From NCBI RefSeq assembly GCF_950023065.1, contig NC_088678.1, positions 6,004,580 through 6,068,579 of the forward strand: 64,000 nt of DNA, read 5' to 3'. Both the position numbers and the translations under genes were made by a program. Source of the stretch: Planococcus citri (Eukaryota > Arthropoda > Insecta > Hemiptera > Pseudococcidae). Positions 33,780 to 45,664 of the stretch are shown piece after piece; the stretch's first letter is position 1; the number at the start of each line of letters is the position of its first letter. The notes beneath the pieces were generated by a model. It had not been told where the DNA came from. It ran no database searches and saw nothing but the letters and a program-made list of their open reading frames with translations.

Positions 33780-34220
33780 TTGGCTACATTCCCCGTCCAC
33801 GTAGTCGTGCCCCGGGGGAGGGGGTCGATCAAGGATCTATTGCACCCCTCCCCCCCCACCAATCCTCTGGGGCAACTTTTTTCTTAAAGGGGTAGCCCAG
33901 AGGAACATTTCTAGCCGTTATTCCCAAAAAGAAGGTGGCCCTACTGACAAAATGACGGCCATTTTGATAAATTCAAAAATTCGAGACAGGGTGTCTTTTT
34001 ACCGCATGAAACTCTTCCCCCCCCCCCATTTCCAAAAAAATGTTAATACCAAACTTGAAATCTTGAAACTGTGAACAAACTTGTTGTCAAACGGGGTCGC
34101 CATTTTTTACAGGATCAAATGTATAAGGTATTTCAATTTTTTCATTTTTCTGATTTTTTGAACTAATTTTCGATTTTTTGATTTTTGTTTCATTTTAAGG
34201 GCTTTTTGAAAATACCTCCC
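33780..34220. other. G/C-run-rich spacer
   Basis: Runs of C or G (33845, 34015, 34220) sit among T-rich DNA. GGGGTCGCCATTTTTTACAGG (34095) starts a unit also present near 45665, 45860 and 46805. No gene is supported. Confidence 0.55.
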
Positions 34221-34221
34221 C

Positions 34222-34473
34222 CCCCTCAATCAAATAACTTGAACACTATTCGTTTAAATAGACTACTTCCATTACAATGGACAAAATTAGACAACAGTAA
34301 AATTGATTTCCATCCTTTTAGTCCTTTAAAATTTAAAAATTTAACAAAAATTTTTAATAATAATTGGAAAGAACATACCCCCTCTTTTAATATTGGGGAA
34401 AATTCCCAAAATTTTGAAAAGAAATTGAAAAAACTTTCAGTTCAGACTCCTTTATGGAGGCCATACTTTCAGT
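34222..34473 (+). pseudogene. Retroelement ORF end, copy 1 (LLPLQW...WRPYFQ)
   Basis: The frame reads RLNRLLPLQWTKLDNSK then a Lys/Asn-rich stretch and ends WRPYFQ and a stop. Close copies end at 40538 and 47507. In the longer copies the upstream frame has LKTDEETQTLIPQGFPC. By position before other env-derived parts, it may be the C-terminal region of an errantivirus-like envelope protein, but it lacks a clear transmembrane segment, so this is only a guess. Confidence 0.4.
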
Positions 34474-35029
34474 AGGTAGCATTATTTTTTTTTACTACAT
34501 GGTTAATTATTGTCTTAAGTATATTAATTTTAAAAATATTATCAAAATAATTTTACTTAACTTGAAACAAAATATAATAATAAATAAAAATTTAAAAAAA
34601 TAAATTTGAAAAAAAATTAAAAAGTAATTATATAGATACGAAATTCAAGTTGAGATTTTAAAATCATGTTATGAGTGTTCTCTAGTAATTATTTTAAGCA
34701 TTTTATATTCATGTTGTAGTAATGACGAAATCTGACGAAATCTTAACCTCTCTTAATCAAATTCTACCTTTACAATGGACTTCAATCTCAGACCTAACAT
34801 TGTTAGATTGAAATTGATAATGTGAACTGCTCTGACAAAACTGAACATATCGACAAGAAAAGTTACCGAAATAATGATGTTTAAAATGAGTTTTAAGGGT
34901 TGAGAGGTCAGATTTTAAAAAAACTTTTTTTGATATTTTGTCAGAGCAGGTCACCAATGCTGAGTCAGATTTTAGCCATACAGCTAAATGCTATATCTGA
35001 CTGAAATTTTTTAATTCACAGTGATTTTG

Positions 35030-36360
35030 ACATGATGGGCTCGAACACAATGACAATCATGGGCTTAATATTCAACATTATATTGGCAATACAGAAAACT
35101 TTGGGTAACTAAAACCATATGATAAATGTAATTAGAAGGTACTCAAATCACAATTCATGAAAAAAAACTTTTTTTAAAAAAAAAACAGAATTGGAAATGA
35201 CTAAGAGTAATAGGACTGTGGTTGGTGTTCTTTTACAAAAGGTCGAAGTAAGTAATCGGTTGCATTGATCATTCATTTCCAACACAATGGTTGTAAATGT
35301 ATCCACTCGAAGTAAGTACCAGTGGTAAACTATTGTGTTGACTACTTATGTAATTGTGTTAATTTTCAATTTGGGTAGCCTACATGAAAATTTCAAACTT
35401 TTATCATTTGCTTCAAGTTTTTTTTCAAACCTTTTGTTGCATAATAACATTCATAACAAAATACATACTTATTGGAGTAGGTATTACATTAAAACACAAT
35501 TTCTAGGTTGAGTAAAACAAGTGTAAATCATGCAAGTTTTTTGTTTGTGACCAAATTTTTTGAAAATTTTTGAGGGTGGGGCTCACCATTTGGGCAAAAT
35601 TTCCACTGCTTTGTGCCGATTTATTCAACTTATTTGACTCAATTTAAGGTACTTACGAGTAGGTTAGGTACATTATTATTCAATTTCAATGAAACTCTAA
35701 ATTTTTCAAAATTTTGTTTATATTTTTATGAATATTCGGGTTGATTTAATTTAGCATAAATAAGTATGTACATGCATTTTTTTTGTCTATGAAACCCTGG
35801 GTTTTCTAAAATGTTCAATTGTTCATTATGCCTAGCTCACAAAGAAATTCTAATTTAATTCTTATAGTAAATTATTAATACTCACTCATATCAAGTTTAT
35901 TAAATTATTTTTTTTGTCAAAAGTTGACAAATTTGTATTTTTTGCCCCCTCCCCAATAAAATGACGAATAATATTGGCTAAAATATTTAAGATGACAAAA
36001 TTCAAAAAAGTACACGTAATTTTATTCATTCATCACATACCAGACACGCACAGTAGATGCAAAATATGTCAATTTATATACTTGTACTGTACTCTGTGAT
36101 GAGAATTCATACGCTTCCTCCCAATTGTCTTGAATTTTTTCCTTTTTCATGTTTATTTTAAATTTTCAGGAGATCCTAGATGCGTTGTGAACAACAGGAA
36201 GGAAATACCCAATATAACATGAACAATGTAAATGGCAGTAATTGGGCTAATATATAGCAATGTGACCTTTCAACATATTTTGCGGATGCCCACTCGAATA
36301 TGGGGACAAACCTCTTAAGCAATGGTGAAGTGTCAACCTCAGAAAGAGGGAAACATTTTA
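35030..36360. repeat. Dispersed retroelement segment, copy 1
   Basis: Sequence from GGGCTTAATATTCAACATTA to CAGAAAGAGGGAAACATTTT is repeated nearly unchanged at 48085-49345 and, split in two, at 42690-42985 and 44225-44690. It includes TCCACTCGAAGTAAGTACCA and AACAACAGGAAGGAAATACC. No long ORF is present. It is probably non-coding or decayed internal sequence of one retroelement family. Confidence 0.85.
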
Positions 36361-36409
36361 TAAAAATGTAATTTTATTTGATTTCTTAAACTTTCAACCC
36401 CTCCGGAGA

Positions 36410-36863
36410 ATGAAAATTTTGAAATCGAGTGATATGTTAAAATATAGGTTTTTTGGATCGAGTAACACGAAATTGAGGTCCTTTTTTCCCTCAGACCCCT
36501 CCGGGAGGTGCTACCAAAACCAAAATTTTGTAAAAATGGGAAAAAATCGATTGATATATGTATCGAAATATAGGTTTTTTAGGTCGAGAAACACGAATCA
36601 GAAGTCTTTTTCTCACTCAGCCCCAAAAGGGGAGGTGCTACCAAAATCAAAATTTTGTAAAAATGAAAAAAATCCAGTAATATGTGAAATTATAGGTTTT
36701 TTGGATGGAGAAACACGAAATCGAGGTCCTTATTTCCCTCAGACTCCTTGGAGACCATTTAAGAGATGCTCCCAAAATCAAACTTTTCTAAAAATGAAAA
36801 AAAAACGAGTGATAGGTATGTCAAAATATAGAGGTTTTTTGGGTCGAGAAACACGAATCTGAA
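36410..36863. repeat. Four-unit outlier of the 29-32 kb minisatellite
   Basis: TATAGGTTTTTTGGATCGAG and relatives recur near 36442, 36571, 36690 and 36828. The last unit is cut by the element that starts at 36864. After that element (37707) the flank TTATGAAAAATATTCTCAGA also matches the left border of the large array (28990), so a whole small locus was copied. Confidence 0.85.
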
Positions 36864-37706
36864 GTTGAATCGGTTGGAGCAGAAAGGATTTTTTTCACGA
36901 ATATAGGGGTTTCAAAGTACGGCGGATCGACTGGTGATGTCAGATTTCCGCAAAACTGCCGGGAAAGTGAGTGGTATTTGGGCGCAGAAAAAGGACGGAT
37001 CCGCATTTATGACTTTTTTGTAAAAATTTTTAAATTCGTTGAAAAACAACTAACATTTTTGAGAAGACCATTTTTTGAAATTTAAGTTAATCTCTGAACT
37101 GAAAAAAAAAAATGAAAAAATTAACAACTTCGGCAAAAAGTCTGATACCTCAAGGGGTTTTTGGTCAATTTAAACGAGATAGCAGTCTAAATGATGTACT
37201 TAGATGTAGAATCAAGCCCCATTCGGGCCCGAGCAATTTCAAAAGAAATTTTGTCGATTGGGTGCAGGAAGGGTCTCAGTCCCATTTGTTTAGTCAGCAA
37301 CAGCGCCGGCGCACGTGAATATTTTTTTTTCTAAACAGTGCTAAAAATTGTGTCTTGGGGGTCCTCTTTCAATGACCTTAAGCATGTTTACCAAAAATTT
37401 TTGATTTTCAAATAAATCAGTTTTTTGTTATTCCTGAAAAGTGCGAAAATGGACTTAGCCCCTTTCTGTTCCCACCGATTCAAATGACTTAACTCTACCT
37501 ATAGTGAGAAAGCCTGCAAAGAGATATGTAATTTTGCCAGCATTACTACTTCATCCATGCCACTCGCAGGTGGAATAGGACGTGCGAACTATATACCTAT
37601 TAGGCACCTGATAATATAACCTAAGGTATTCATCTAATTAAGGTCATAGCACTAGACATTTTAGTCAGATGTACTACGACAAAAAACTTATTTCTGCACC
37701 CACCGA
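36864..37706. mobile_element. TIR element inserted in the satellite locus
   Basis: TTGAATCGGTTGGAGCAGAAA at the left end is the inverse of TTTCTGCACCCACCGATTCAA at 37685-37705. A third inverted copy, CTTTCTGTTCCCACCGATTCAA (37461), lies inside. The element is about 840 bp and carries no transposase. A 68-codon frame inside (37112-37318) is unsupported. Confidence 0.65.
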
Positions 37707-37776
37707 TTCAATTTATGAAAAATATTCTCAGAATTTTCTCAACCCATCGAATAATTTTGTCTTCTTTTAGGGCTTG

Positions 37777-38048
37777 CCCGTACGGAAAAATACTATGGCG
37801 AACTATAGTATTTTCACGAACTATAGTTAACTATAGTAACCATGAATTTTTTTTTCAATATTATGGGCAATTTATTGGCTTACAATGCCTGAAAACACAC
37901 AATTTATCAGTGCAATGATAAATTGTGTGTTTTCAGGAATTATAAGCCAATAAATTGTCCAAAATATTGAAAAAAAAATTCATGGTTACTATAGTTAACT
38001 ATAGTTCGCGAAAATACTATAGTTCGCCATAGTATTTTTCCGTACGGG
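37777..38048. mobile_element. Foldback element, two arms of about 135 bp
   Basis: The left arm starts CCCGTACGGAAAAATACTAT and the right arm ends with its inverse; the whole 272 bp is a near-perfect palindrome with a loop of only a few bases near 37912-37918. Smaller palindromes such as ACTATAGTTAACTATAGT lie within each arm. There is no ORF. If transcribed it would form a long double-stranded hairpin. Confidence 0.9.
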
Positions 38049-38049
38049 T

Positions 38050-38760
38050 GGACGTATTTTCTTCGGTACATAACTATAAAAGTGTTTCCAATTCATGAAT
38101 GATTTCAACATGTACTCTTCCTCGAAGTCTATATCACAGTTTCCGATGAACTTTGCCAACCTCCGAATTATACCAACACCTCCATTCTAATTTTAAAAAA
38201 AAGAAATGAGAAAATAATTTGATCGTAAACTAATTTTCAAAAAATGGGTAAATTGAATTTTGCCCTGTACATGTCTTCCGAACGTAAAAACATCATGTTT
38301 TTATTGTGTCGCCTATTGAAAGCGCCGATCACGTGGTCAGAATACGAACCGTATGGAACTGTAAATTATTTTTTCTCGTCAAGTTCTTAGATAAATTCCC
38401 ATTAAAATGTTAATTTTTCAACATGTACTTAATAATCGCTTAATTTCAGTTTATGTTGTTTGTTGCAATTTTTTTGTTTTAATTTTTGTATTTTTATACT
38501 TTTTTTTACACAGGTGACTGATATGCCAGTCCTTGTTAAAGAAATTGATAGAATTCATAGCTCTGTAAATTCGAATAACTTATACTTATGGAATATGTTA
38601 CTTAGCCCGGAAATGAAAGATGCAAGTTGAAAAATATTTAATTTTATATTATTTCTAATCACATTATTTTTTATAATTATTTATTTTGTTTTATGTTGTT
38701 TTATTTATCTTTTTTTTTTTCATTTATTACAAGTACCCAATTGCTTTTATCTAAAAAATA
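38050..38760. repeat. Segmental duplicate of 59860-60630, with internal deletion
   Basis: ATAAAAGTGTTTCCAATTCA through TTTATTTTATGTTGTTTTATTT matches the later copy closely. At 38548 (AAATTGATAG|AATTCATAGC) the first copy lacks about 115 bp that in the other copy encode an exon-like frame. The segment follows an integrase remnant in the second copy, so it belongs to a retroelement. Confidence 0.8.
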
Positions 38761-39361
38761 AAGCCAGTTAAGGGAAAAGTGTTTATGGTGAAACAAAATA
38801 GTTAACTGTGCAATGAACTTATCTTATCGCATCAATAATATTATTTTTAGTTTAATCAACGATCGAACGTATTCATATAGTCAAAACATTTCAGTTTTAT
38901 TTTCAAACAATTAAGTATCCGGCTTCATCTTCATCACACTACCTATAGTATTGACTTATTGAGATTATATTTGAAGTGCATTATTCGTTCAAATTTAGCA
39001 TCTTTGAACGATCACCTATTCGTTGATTTTTATCTGCGAAATTCGAATTCGCTAACGTTTGCTTTTATTCTCATCTTACAAGTATTTTAGAGTACGATGA
39101 TGCACAGGACAACATCTTCAAACCAATCTTGCAAATGTGAAACCCGATTCCAGCTACGTTGGTTCAGATAAGTAGAATGATCCTACAACCGATCTACCAA
39201 TCCCGGATTCAATCTACGCCGTTATCGATGAAACGATTATGAATCTAGATTACTCCAATTTTAGCGTTGTTTCTACGAATAGGCGAGATCAATTATTCAA
39301 AGATATAAAAGAATTGATAGGTATCCATATTATGATGAAATTGTAAGAGATTTCGGAATCA

Positions 39362-39574
39362 ATGGAACCTCCTTCGCAACAAAATGATTCGTTAAAAAAT
39401 TCGGCAGGACAAAAAATTGATTACCTATATATGGTATCGTTCAATTCAAACACGCCCGAAAATTACAAATTCATTAATTTAATCGGTCAGGTTTGTGTGG
39501 TTAAAAAAGCCAAAATTGATAACGTTATATACAAACGACGCCGATTATCCTTCATCACTCAAAAACGATCGTGA
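39362..39574 (+). CDS. Unrecognised short ORF in retroelement debris
   Basis: A 70-codon frame starts MEPPSQQNDSLKNSAGQK and ends RLSFITQKRS. The sequence just upstream (39150-39300) is also less AT-rich and contains short frames (DSIYAVIDETIMNL). It has no motif I can assign. It may be part of a decayed gag or accessory frame. Confidence 0.3.
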   Translation: MEPPSQQNDSLKNSAGQKIDYLYMVSFNSNTPENYKFINLIGQVCVVKKAKIDNVIYKRRRLSFITQKRS

Positions 39575-39839
39575 CAAAATGAATGTATACAACTGTTAAC
39601 ATTGCAGGACATCATTACTATATACGAAGTAAGGTAATATACGAAGTAAGGTATCTACTTTGTTTAAAAGACGAATTTTTCTTTTCATTTAAAGGGGTTT
39701 TTTTCATGACTTTCATAACCGTTAGACACACAGTGGTAAAAATCAGGACTCTAGTTACCCGCAGAGAAATCGAGCGCATTAGATCAGTTTTAGGTTACTT
39801 AGGAAATAAAAAAATAATCATTTAATTGAAAAAAATGAA

Positions 39840-40130
39840 TAGTTATCACTTCCTTTGGAAATGTACATAATGTCTAAATTGAAAGTAAAGTCAACTCGAT
39901 TTGTGAAGTACATAATATTTAATCGTTGGGACACCAAAAGCTTTTTTTTTTGTCAATTCTTTAAAATTATTATTACGAGCAAAATAAACCGGTTTTGAGA
40001 AATCTGAGAATTTTGATGGAAAAATCTGGAACGTGAAATTTTTCAGCTAAAGTTGAAGAACATCAATAAAATTCAATTTAAAACGATCTATAGTAAGTAA
40101 TCTTCAAGAGATAAGAATCATCGTATACCA
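39840..40130. repeat. Dispersed segment, also at 45415-45650
   Basis: AATTGAAAGTAAAGTCAACTCG ... CCAAAAGCTTTTTTTT ... AAAATTCAATTTAAAACGATC is shared with 45.4 kb with few changes. Non-coding. Confidence 0.8.
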
Positions 40131-40147
40131 CTTATATGTACTTTAGG

Positions 40148-40538
40148 AGGTTCTCTGTCAATTCCTCTAGAAGTAAGTTATAATGAATCCGGTGTGATCA
40201 AAATTCAACTCCTTTGTGATTTTGAACTGAACTAATTTTAAAAACTGACGAGGAAACCCAAACTCTGATTCCACAGGGATTTCCTTGTACAAAATCTGCT
40301 GATAACACTATTCGTTTAAATAGACTACTTCCATTACAATGGACAAAATTAGACAACAGTAAAATTGATTTCCATCCTTTTAGTCCTTTAAAATTTAAAA
40401 ATTTAACAAAAATTTCCAACAATAATTGGAAAGAACACACCTCCTCTTTTAATATTAGGGAAAATTCCCAAAATTTTGATAAGAAATTGAGAAAATATTC
40501 AGACTTCTTGATACGAGTATGGAGGCCATACTTTCAGT
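40148..40538 (+). pseudogene. Retroelement ORF end, copy 2
   Basis: GGSLSIPLEVSYNESGVIKI is open from 40148 and ends at a stop after CDFELN. A shifted frame then reads LKTDEETQTLIPQGFPC and continues to VWRPYFQ at 40538. The first half, with a Gly-rich turn, strand and Cys, fits the membrane-proximal ectodomain of insect retroviral Env proteins. The two frames do not connect, so the copy is dead. Confidence 0.45.
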
Positions 40539-40899
40539 AGGTAGCATTATTGTTTTTTTATTACATGGTGAATTATTGTCTTAAGTAAGTATATTAGATA
40601 ATTTTAAAAATATTATCAAAATAATTTTACTTGCCTTGAAACAAAATATAATAATAAATGAAAATTTGAAAAAAGAAATTTGAAAAAAAAATAGAAAAAA
40701 AATTAAAAAGTAAATTATACGAAATTTAAGTTGAGATTTTAAAATCATGTTATGAGTGTTCTCTAGTCATTATTTTATGCATTTCATTTATATTTTTATT
40801 TATATTAGATTTTTTTAATATACAATTAAAATTTTTAATTAAAATAAATATATTAAATATAATATTAATTTTTTTTTTTTTATTATAATTGTTTAATCA

Positions 40900-41270
40900 A
40901 TGTCCAAGCCTCCCTCGAAGACCTCTGATGATCCGAACAATCTTTTAAAACTTCTGACAAATATATCAGAGCGTCTGGAGAGGCTCGAATCTCTCTATTT
41001 GAAACAAAATGAACCAAGACAACAAATCCAGCCAGTTGTTACTGATCAACATCTTATACTTCCTTCTGACAACATTTCTTCAAGACGATTATCTACTTTT
41101 TCATCTGCATCATCTACGAACCATTCTGACAACCTGGATATCCTAGATACTGACTGGAAAGAACTTGAAAAGAACTATCACACTCATGAAGTTTTATACG
41201 AAATCAAATTTGATAACTTCAGATCAATTATGGAAACTTCTAATGGAAAAAAAAGGGAAATATATAATTG
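40900..41270 (+). pseudogene. Gag-like ORF with N-terminal coiled coil, interrupted
   Basis: ATG at 40900 follows a long T/A tract. The protein starts MSKPPSKTSDDPNNLLKLL and has a leucine heptad-type stretch (ISERLERLESLYL), then Ser-rich and acidic parts. It breaks where the element at 41271 is inserted. In-frame-like coding resumes at about 42420 with DLLSVLHEHNINSPKGIQ. Position and coiled coil suggest a gag or gag-like structural ORF, with no zinc knuckle seen. Confidence 0.45.
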
Positions 41271-42413
41271 AACGATAAAAAAGGTGGTTAGCACGATAAC
41301 CATTTGAACGATAAGACATGGCATAGTAACGATAGTTTAGGTGGTAAGCACTGCATTTTTCAACCATTGAAAAAGGTTGTCAGCCCGATAATTTTCATTG
41401 ATAAACACGATATTTTTCATTGATTAGCACGATATTTTTCATTGACAAAAGAAAACGCTGGCACACTGTGGGACAGATTCATTTTTGAGGGTGTCAAAAA
41501 TCATATTTCAGAAATGAATGCAAATTTGGACGTCAATCTTTTTGATACACGGGTATTTTGAGGCGCTGAATTCATTTTTGTCGTTATTTCGGTTTGAACC
41601 TCAAATGGGGGCCCCAGGAGGAGGGTGCAGAGGGGTAAATGTTCTGGAGAAGTCGAGTGGCAGAGTATCGATATGTACGTTTTTTGGGCTGCAGAATTCA
41701 TTTTTGACGTTATTTTGGTTCTAAACCCAAAAGGGGCCCCAGAAGAGGTTCAAAGGGGTAAATTTATGAAAAAGTTGAGTAGGATATTGATATTATTTTA
41801 CGTTTTTTTGGGCTCCAGAATTCATTTTTGACGTTATCAGAAGGAGGAGGGAGTGTAAAGGCCATCGAATAGGTGAAAAAATAAAATTTTTCATAATTGA
41901 TTTTTCCAAGTCAAATTAGGGGAGAATCGGGACATTTCGAAAAAAAAGTATGAGGCTCAGGTGAAAATTTACCGAATTTCAACTCTCCCTTGGCAGCAAA
42001 ATCCGTCCCAGGGTCAAAAACATAAACGAGGTCGTCCGGTGTTATCTCGTAAAGCTTCATTGAAATAGGTACCTACTAGAACACTTCATTTTTTATTCAC
42101 TCGCAAAAATCTTATACTTTTTGTCGTTCATTTATCCTTATTTATCGTGGACATCACTTTTATTTATCGTTTATTCTGTCAAAAACTTCTTGTGGAAATT
42201 GTTTATTTTTGATTGTTCTTACTATCATATATATTGTGGATACCACCTAATTTATCGTTCGTTTTTTAAGAAATCGTGCAATACATTTTTTTATTGTGAC
42301 ATACACTTTTTTATCGTGCAATCCTCTTTTTCATCGTGAATACTTATTTATCGTGATAACCCACTACTGTTATCGTGCTAACCCCCTTTTTTAAAGTAAC
42401 GATAAATTGCACC
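41271..42413. mobile_element. DNA element with subterminal arrays of ATCGTG motifs
   Basis: The ends are inverted: AAAAAAGGTGGTTAGCACGATAACC (41277 on) against the inverse of TGTTATCGTGCTAACCCCC (42368 on). Beyond the ends, CACGATA or AACGATAA is repeated about seven times within 150 bp on the left, and TTTATCGTG, TTATCGTG or ATCGTG about eight times within 250 bp on the right, in mirror orientation. Such subterminal repeats are usual transposase-binding sites. There is no transposase ORF. The middle (41480-41850) is a three-unit tandem repeat with AGAATTCATTTTTGACGTTA. The element splits a gag-like ORF. Confidence 0.75.
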
Positions 42414-42994
42414 TGAAAAAAAAGATCTTCTATCTGTCCTCCACGAGCATAACATCAATTCACCAAAAGGAATTCAGAATTTTGCATCGATTCTAGAGAG
42501 AATTAGTAGGTACATTCAACAAAAATTTCAGTCACACTTTCAAACATCGAATTACCAGATGCAAACACAAACTTGTTAATATTAATTTCATTTAGGTATT
42601 AGGATTAATTTAATTAAATTATTAGATTTTATATATATAAATTATATAATTTTTTTAAATTGATTAGAAATTTATTTTTTTAGATATTTTTTACCATGGG
42701 CTTAATATTCAACATTATATTGGCAATACAGAAAACTTTGGGTAACTAAACCATATGATAAATGTAATTAGAAGGTACTCAAATCACAGTTCATGACAGA
42801 AAACTTTTTTTTTTGCAAAACAGAATTCGAAATCACTGAGAGTAATACACAACTGTGGTTGGTGTTCTTTTACACAAGGTCGAAGTAAGTAATCGGTTGC
42901 ATTGGTCATTCATTTCCAACACAATGGTTGTAAATGTATCCACTCGAAGTAAGTACCAGTGGTAAACTATTGTGTGTACCGCTTCAACACCCTT

Positions 42995-43290
42995 TTCCAA
43001 AAGTTCAACAAGAGTTTGTTCAATTTTATTTTAAGAAAACTATTCTGTTTCATGTTTAAAAACAGAAACATTGTACTGACGAGTTTGTTTAATTTTAAGA
43101 AAAATATTCTGTCCCATTTTTAAAAAAACAGAAATATTGTACTGACGAGTTTGTTCAATTTTAAGAAAAATATTCTGTTCCATTTTTAAAAAACAGAAAT
43201 ATTTACTGACTAGTTTGTTTAATTTTAAGAGAAATATTCTGTTTCATGTTTGAAAGTTGAAAAACAGAAATATTGTACCGATTTTGATTA
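42995..43290. repeat. Tandem repeat, about 65-70 bp, four to five units
   Basis: GAGTTTGTTCAATTTTAAG with AAATATTCTGT and ACAGAAATATT recurs near 43012, 43081, 43147 and 43210. Each unit contains a small stem (TATTCTGT/ACAGAAATA). It separates the first half of the dispersed segment from an env remnant. Confidence 0.8.
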
Positions 43291-43525
43291 GTTTTAAGTG
43301 GATAATTGGTTAGCATAACCAAAAGAACCCATACTAAAAGAACAAAATTCTACGACCCACGAGAGGCCATGAAACAGTATAATTGGCACATGAGAGTAAA
43401 AAATATGAAATTCGGATAAAATCATCTACTCACAAATTCCAACATTTTCTATCCTTAAATATGAATACTGTCTATTTTACCCATCCATTCAACTACATGT
43501 TTCTTTCTCCAATCTGTTTCAGACT

Positions 43526-44240
43526 ATGGTTCCAATAATGACTTTCCTAATCCTAATCTTCCTACATTTTGCCATAAGCAACCACCTTGATGTGGAAGTT
43601 GTAGCTGGTGGATATTTTAGAAAACTCTCAAATATTATTACGTATGAAAACTCCTTACTTTTGGATTATACTGTCCCCATAAAAATGCCAAACAAATAAA
43701 ATTTTGGAAAAATGAGGATTAATGATTATGTACCCAGAAGGTTTAACTAGTTTCTGTAATGTAAAATTAAAAAATTATGAAGTGCTTAAGACACTTAACG
43801 AGTTCGTGGACGAGACAATTAATACGTACACCTTCGAATCAAAACACATAAACAAAAGAGAAAAGAGAGTCATCCAGTTCTTTAGCGATGTATACAACTG
43901 GTGCTGTAACCTAATAACATAAAAACAAGTCGAACCTCTATATCAAAACCAGGAATCTCTCAATCAAAATTATAAAGTATTAAGAACTGAGCTTATAAAC
44001 AGTCATTCTGAACTTTTCAACACAACTCAAAAATTGAACAATTTCTCTAAAAATATAATTTCCAAATTTGAGGAAATGAATAGTCGAATAAATTCGATCT
44101 TCGAAGAGTATTTATAAAACCTGAGACAGATTTCATGGCCCAGTCCCAGGAAAATATCCTAAATTTAATCAATATCATCCAAAAAATAGCGTTCGAAAAC
44201 TTCATGAGAGATATTCTTTTGCATTGTAAATCACATAACG
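43526..44240 (+). pseudogene. Errantivirus-like env remnant, copy 1
   Basis: An acceptor (TTTCTTTCTCCAATCTGTTTCAG) directly precedes the ATG, as expected for env made from a spliced message in gypsy-type insect retroviruses. The N-terminus is hydrophobic (signal-peptide-like). A stop ends this frame at 43697. A second frame (43722-43922) contains a basic KREKR (43854-43868), in the position of the furin-type cleavage site of F-like Env, followed by a hydrophobic stretch. A third part (43990-44230) is coiled-coil-like. Stops and frame changes separate the parts, so no functional product is possible. Confidence 0.7.
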
Positions 44241-44690
44241 AATAATATTGGCTAAAATATTCAAGATGACAAAATTCAAAAAAGTACACGTAATTTTATT
44301 CATTCATCACATACCAGACACGCACAGTAGATGCAAAATATGTCAATTTACTCGTATATACTTGTACTGTACTCTGTGATGAAAATTCATACGCTTCCTC
44401 CCAATTGTCTTAAATTTTTTCATTTTTCATCTTTATTTAAAATTTTCAGGAGATTCTAGATGTTGTGAACAACAGGAAGGAAATACCCAATATAACATGA
44501 ACAATGTAAATGGCAGCAATTGGGCTAATATATAGCAATGTGACCTTTAGGTAACATATTTTGCGGATGCCCACTCGAATATGAGGACAAATCTAAATTA
44601 AGCAATAGTGAAGTGTCAACCACACAACCTAAATTAAGCAATGGTGAAGTGTCAACCTCAGAAAGAGGGAAACATTTTGTCATGATTGCA
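44225..44690. repeat. Dispersed retroelement segment, second half, copy 2
   Basis: GACGAATAATATTGGCTAAA to AGAGGGAAACATTTTGTCATG matches 35965-36360 and 48900-49345. Its first half lies at 42690-42985, so the env remnant sits between the halves. It contains a local duplication of GAAGTGTCAACC. Confidence 0.8.
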
Positions 44691-45660
44691 TCATCTTTGC
44701 TTTTGCTGAAGCTGTTGTGGTAATTACCTGACGCTTCTGCCAGGATCCTCCACAGCTATCTGTAGTTCCTGTGGTGGACCTGAATCAACACTTGTCAAAC
44801 AACTGCTATAGGAATGGTATTGTGGGCGATATTTAGACTCCGGAGGCCATACTTTCAGTAGGTAGCATTATTTTTTTTACTGCATGGGTAATTGTCTCAA
44901 GTAGGTATATTAATTTTAAAAATATTATCAAAATAATGTAATTTGAGCAAAGATTAAATATAAAATGATTAGAAATTATTGTAATTTAGTAACGATCTGG
45001 TTACAAGTTTTCGAATTCGATAGTGTGATTAAAATGTGGTCTCAACTGTAGAACCAACTACTGTACTTAGGCTATACTTGGCTGAATGTAAGATCGGTTG
45101 AAGAAATACTTTCAATTGAAGGGGATAAAGAATTTAAAGGGGTGAACACTCTAGAATGTTGTCCACAAATAGCAGTAATAACAGCTCGTTATTTTTTGTA
45201 AGTAATTTTTTCAGGTTTATGTTTTAGTTTTAATCAATTTTTTAAATTATTTTATTCGTACCTAATTGTGTTATGATTTCATTCATATTATCGTTTTAAG
45301 TTTTTTTCCTTTTTTAAATTTCAAGTTCATTCAATTTTTGAACATTTTTTTTTTTTTTTTTTTTTTTGTAAAAAAGCACCAATTGACAATCATGATGAAG
45401 TACACATCTAACATTATCTAAATTGAAAGTAAAGTCAACTCGATTTGTGAAGTAGGTACATTTTATGTATATTTAATCGTTGGGACACCAAAAGCTTTTT
45501 TTTGTCAATTCTTTAAAATTATTATTACGAGCAAGATAACCCGGTTTTGAGAAATCTGAGAATTTTGATGGAAAAAATCTAGAACATGAAATCTTTCAGC
45601 TAAAATTGAAAAACATCAATAAAATTCAATTTAAAACGATCTTTTAAATACTCGTTTTTT
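44691..45660. other. Spacer with one exon-like frame
   Basis: A frame from about 45045 (after CAACTGTAG) to 45198 reads LGYTWLNVRSVEEILSIEG, then LECCPQIAVITARYF, just before TTGTAAGTAA, a donor-like site. It is not recognised and may be a single retained exon. 45415-45650 repeats the segment at 39.84 kb, with a long poly(T) tract before it. Confidence 0.35.
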
Positions 45661-45664
45661 CAAC

